A DNA stretch of 64,000 bases, taken from contig DATNQD010000024.1 in the NCBI GenBank assembly GCA_036702865.1, positions 22,883 to 86,882 on the forward strand, in the 5' to 3' direction. The first letter of the stretch is position 1; the number at the start of each line of letters is the position of its first letter. Position numbers and translations under genes: made by a program. This DNA is from Trichocoleus sp. GTDB taxonomy: Bacteria > Cyanobacteriota > Cyanobacteriia > Elainellales > Elainellaceae. Below are positions 62,563 through 64,000 of the stretch, piece after piece. The notes below the pieces were generated by a model. That model was not told the DNA's origin. It was given only the letters and a program-made list of their open reading frames with translations, and searched no databases.

Positions 62563-63060
62563 CTATGAAATAAGGAGCGGCGTGGCAAGCTGCATTTCTG
62601 GACTGGGGAAGGGTTTACCAAACGAGAAAGCCGCAGCCGTTGAGCCATGACATTGCAAATGAACTAACCGCTCTTTTGCTTCTTCTACTGTCGGCAAATG
62701 CCCTGCTGGTAGCCACCAAAGCGCCAAAATTGGCTGAGTTGCAGGCTCAAACCACTGTCGCCGATCGCGCATCACACCTGCATGAGCACTGCGATAAACA
62801 TAGTGATGTAGCGCCTCAAACGATCGCCAAACCGTTAGCGTCAGCAAAATTCGCTTGTCTTCAAAGGCTCGAATATTGGTAGCGTCTTCGGCTCCTTCAC
62901 TTCGCAACCGCCAGACAAAGCCAGGATCAGCGTCAGCAATTGCATTGATATCACGAATTTGGGCAACGAAATCTGCCATTCGGGAATCATCCAGCGGATA
63001 ACGCAGCGTTGCAGTGTTGACCTGGGCTAGATGATATTGCTTAGACAAAGAATTTTGCAT
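62563..63060 (-). CDS. DUF3291-domain protein
   Basis: 165 residues from ATG 63060. HLAQVNTATLRYPLDDSRMADF, FVWRLRSEG and LTVWRSFEALHHYVYRSAH are typical of DUF3291, a dimeric alpha/beta-barrel-like family related to monooxygenases. The catalytic activity is unknown. Eleven upstream codons are not conserved. Confidence 0.88.
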   Translation of the reverse strand: MQNSLSKQYHLAQVNTATLRYPLDDSRMADFVAQIRDINAIADADPGFVWRLRSEGAEDATNIRAFEDKRILLTLTVWRSFEALHHYVYRSAHAGVMRDRRQWFEPATQPILALWWLPAGHLPTVEEAKERLVHLQCHGSTAAAFSFGKPFPSPEMQLATPLLIS

Positions 63061-63127
63061 GGAAGGAAGATGACTAAAAATTTTCAAAGGCATCTATCCA
63101 AAGTAATATTTCTCGCCTGGAATAGAG

Positions 63128-63153
63128 TTAAGTTTTGTACTTAAGTTTTTTGA
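63128..63153. repeat. 13-bp imperfect tandem repeat over a stop codon
   Basis: TTAAGTTTTGTAC is followed by TTAAGTTTTTTGA. The minus-strand DUF2805 stop (63141-63143) starts the second copy. Confidence 0.6.
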
Positions 63154-63395
63154 TTTGCTGACTTAAACCGCCCTGCCATAAAACCTCGCTTTTGGGCGTG
63201 CTTGGTTTGCCGCCCGTTGACTCGTTCCCGCCACATCCGAAAACTAGAATCTTTCATCTCTCGCCGCATCAAAGCGATCACCTGTTTTTCATTAAGCCCA
63301 AATTGAGCCTCGATCGCCTCAAACGTTGTCCGGTCTTCCCACGCCATTTCAATCACGCGATCGATCATTTCGCTGTCGAGTTCAGGTAATTTCAT
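63141..63395 (-). CDS. DUF2805 (TIGR03643) small conserved protein
   Basis: 84 residues. AWEDRTTFEAIEAQFGLNEK and MRREMKDSSFRMWRERVNGR match the TIGR03643 family, which has a helix-turn-helix-like pattern. The stop (63141-63143) lies in an imperfect 13-bp tandem repeat (63128-63153). Confidence 0.9.
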   Translation of the reverse strand: MKLPELDSEMIDRVIEMAWEDRTTFEAIEAQFGLNEKQVIALMRREMKDSSFRMWRERVNGRQTKHAQKRGFMAGRFKSANQKT

Positions 63396-63483
63396 CGGGA
63401 TCTACACCTCGAAACATTTGCAACCTTCAAAACAAACTGGGCAATTCAGAAACAAAGGAAGTTCATCGAAGCAATTTCTTAAA

Positions 63484-63511
63484 CGAAAAAGCACCCCCCG
63501 GAGGGAGTGCC
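63484..63511 (-). terminator. Rho-independent terminator of psbA
   Basis: On the minus strand GCACTCCC and GGGGGTGC pair around a short loop, followed by TTTTTCG. It lies 33 bp after the psbA stop. Confidence 0.85.
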
Positions 63512-63543
63512 TTGACTAATCTGACGAATCAGTCAGCCTTTCC

Positions 63544-64000
<457 letters not shown>

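Overview
The window is cyanobacterial chromosome. Independent markers are psaE (photosystem I), the 3' end of psbA (photosystem II D1), btpA, a helical carotenoid protein, a rimO-crhR gene pair, a CmpA/NrtA-type ABC transporter, and dense GCGATCGC/CGATCG (HIP1-like) octamers in both coding and spacer DNA. Gene content suggests a filamentous, Leptolyngbya-like organism, but the genus cannot be fixed from this sequence alone. No rRNA, tRNA, CRISPR array, insertion sequence or prophage was recognised.

Layout. 1-9 kb: a partial DUF2064-glycosyltransferase fusion, a DnaQ-type exonuclease, a 1237-residue membrane protein with a lipase-like elbow, then rimO and the cold-stress RNA helicase gene crhR. 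9-18 kb: btpA, a VKOR-thioredoxin fusion, two divergent Ser/Thr kinases, a haem-motif/HAMP membrane sensor back-to-back with a PhnD-like lipoprotein, and aroE. 18-30 kb: a 1025-residue DUF4347/RTX protein, folC, psaE, mutM overlapping a LysR regulator, a methyltransferase, and leuC-leuD split by an antitoxin/Doc toxin pair. 30-43 kb: a bifunctional nuclease, a [4Fe-4S] aldo/keto reductase, an atypical SDR, a divergent SAM hydroxide adenosyltransferase-like protein, and a complete N-acetylglucosamine module (PTS IICB, nagB, nagA) behind a consensus-like promoter and a perfect 15-bp palindrome; then an MnmC-like methyltransferase, uvrC and a Uma2 nuclease. 43-53 kb: FIST-GGDEF cyclase, DUF4142 protein, an MDR dehydrogenase with a divergent HxlR regulator, a USP protein, and a three-gene ABC transporter preceded by a ydaO-type c-di-AMP riboswitch. 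53-64 kb: many small secreted, membrane or hypothetical proteins, fasciclin, Mo-nitrogenase-C-terminal-like protein, response regulator, helical carotenoid protein, RecQ, DUF3291, DUF2805 and psbA.

Two signals stand out. First, an excellent match to the c-di-AMP riboswitch lies in the leader of a nitrate/bicarbonate-type ABC operon, linking a second messenger to solute uptake. Second, at least nine genes carry a short (10-19 bp) tandem duplication lying on or within a few bases of the stop codon. This recurrent 3'-end pattern is not explained by any annotated feature. The GlcNAc PTS operon is also notable because PTS sugar permeases are uncommon in cyanobacteria; the general PTS proteins (EI, HPr, EIIA) are not in this window.
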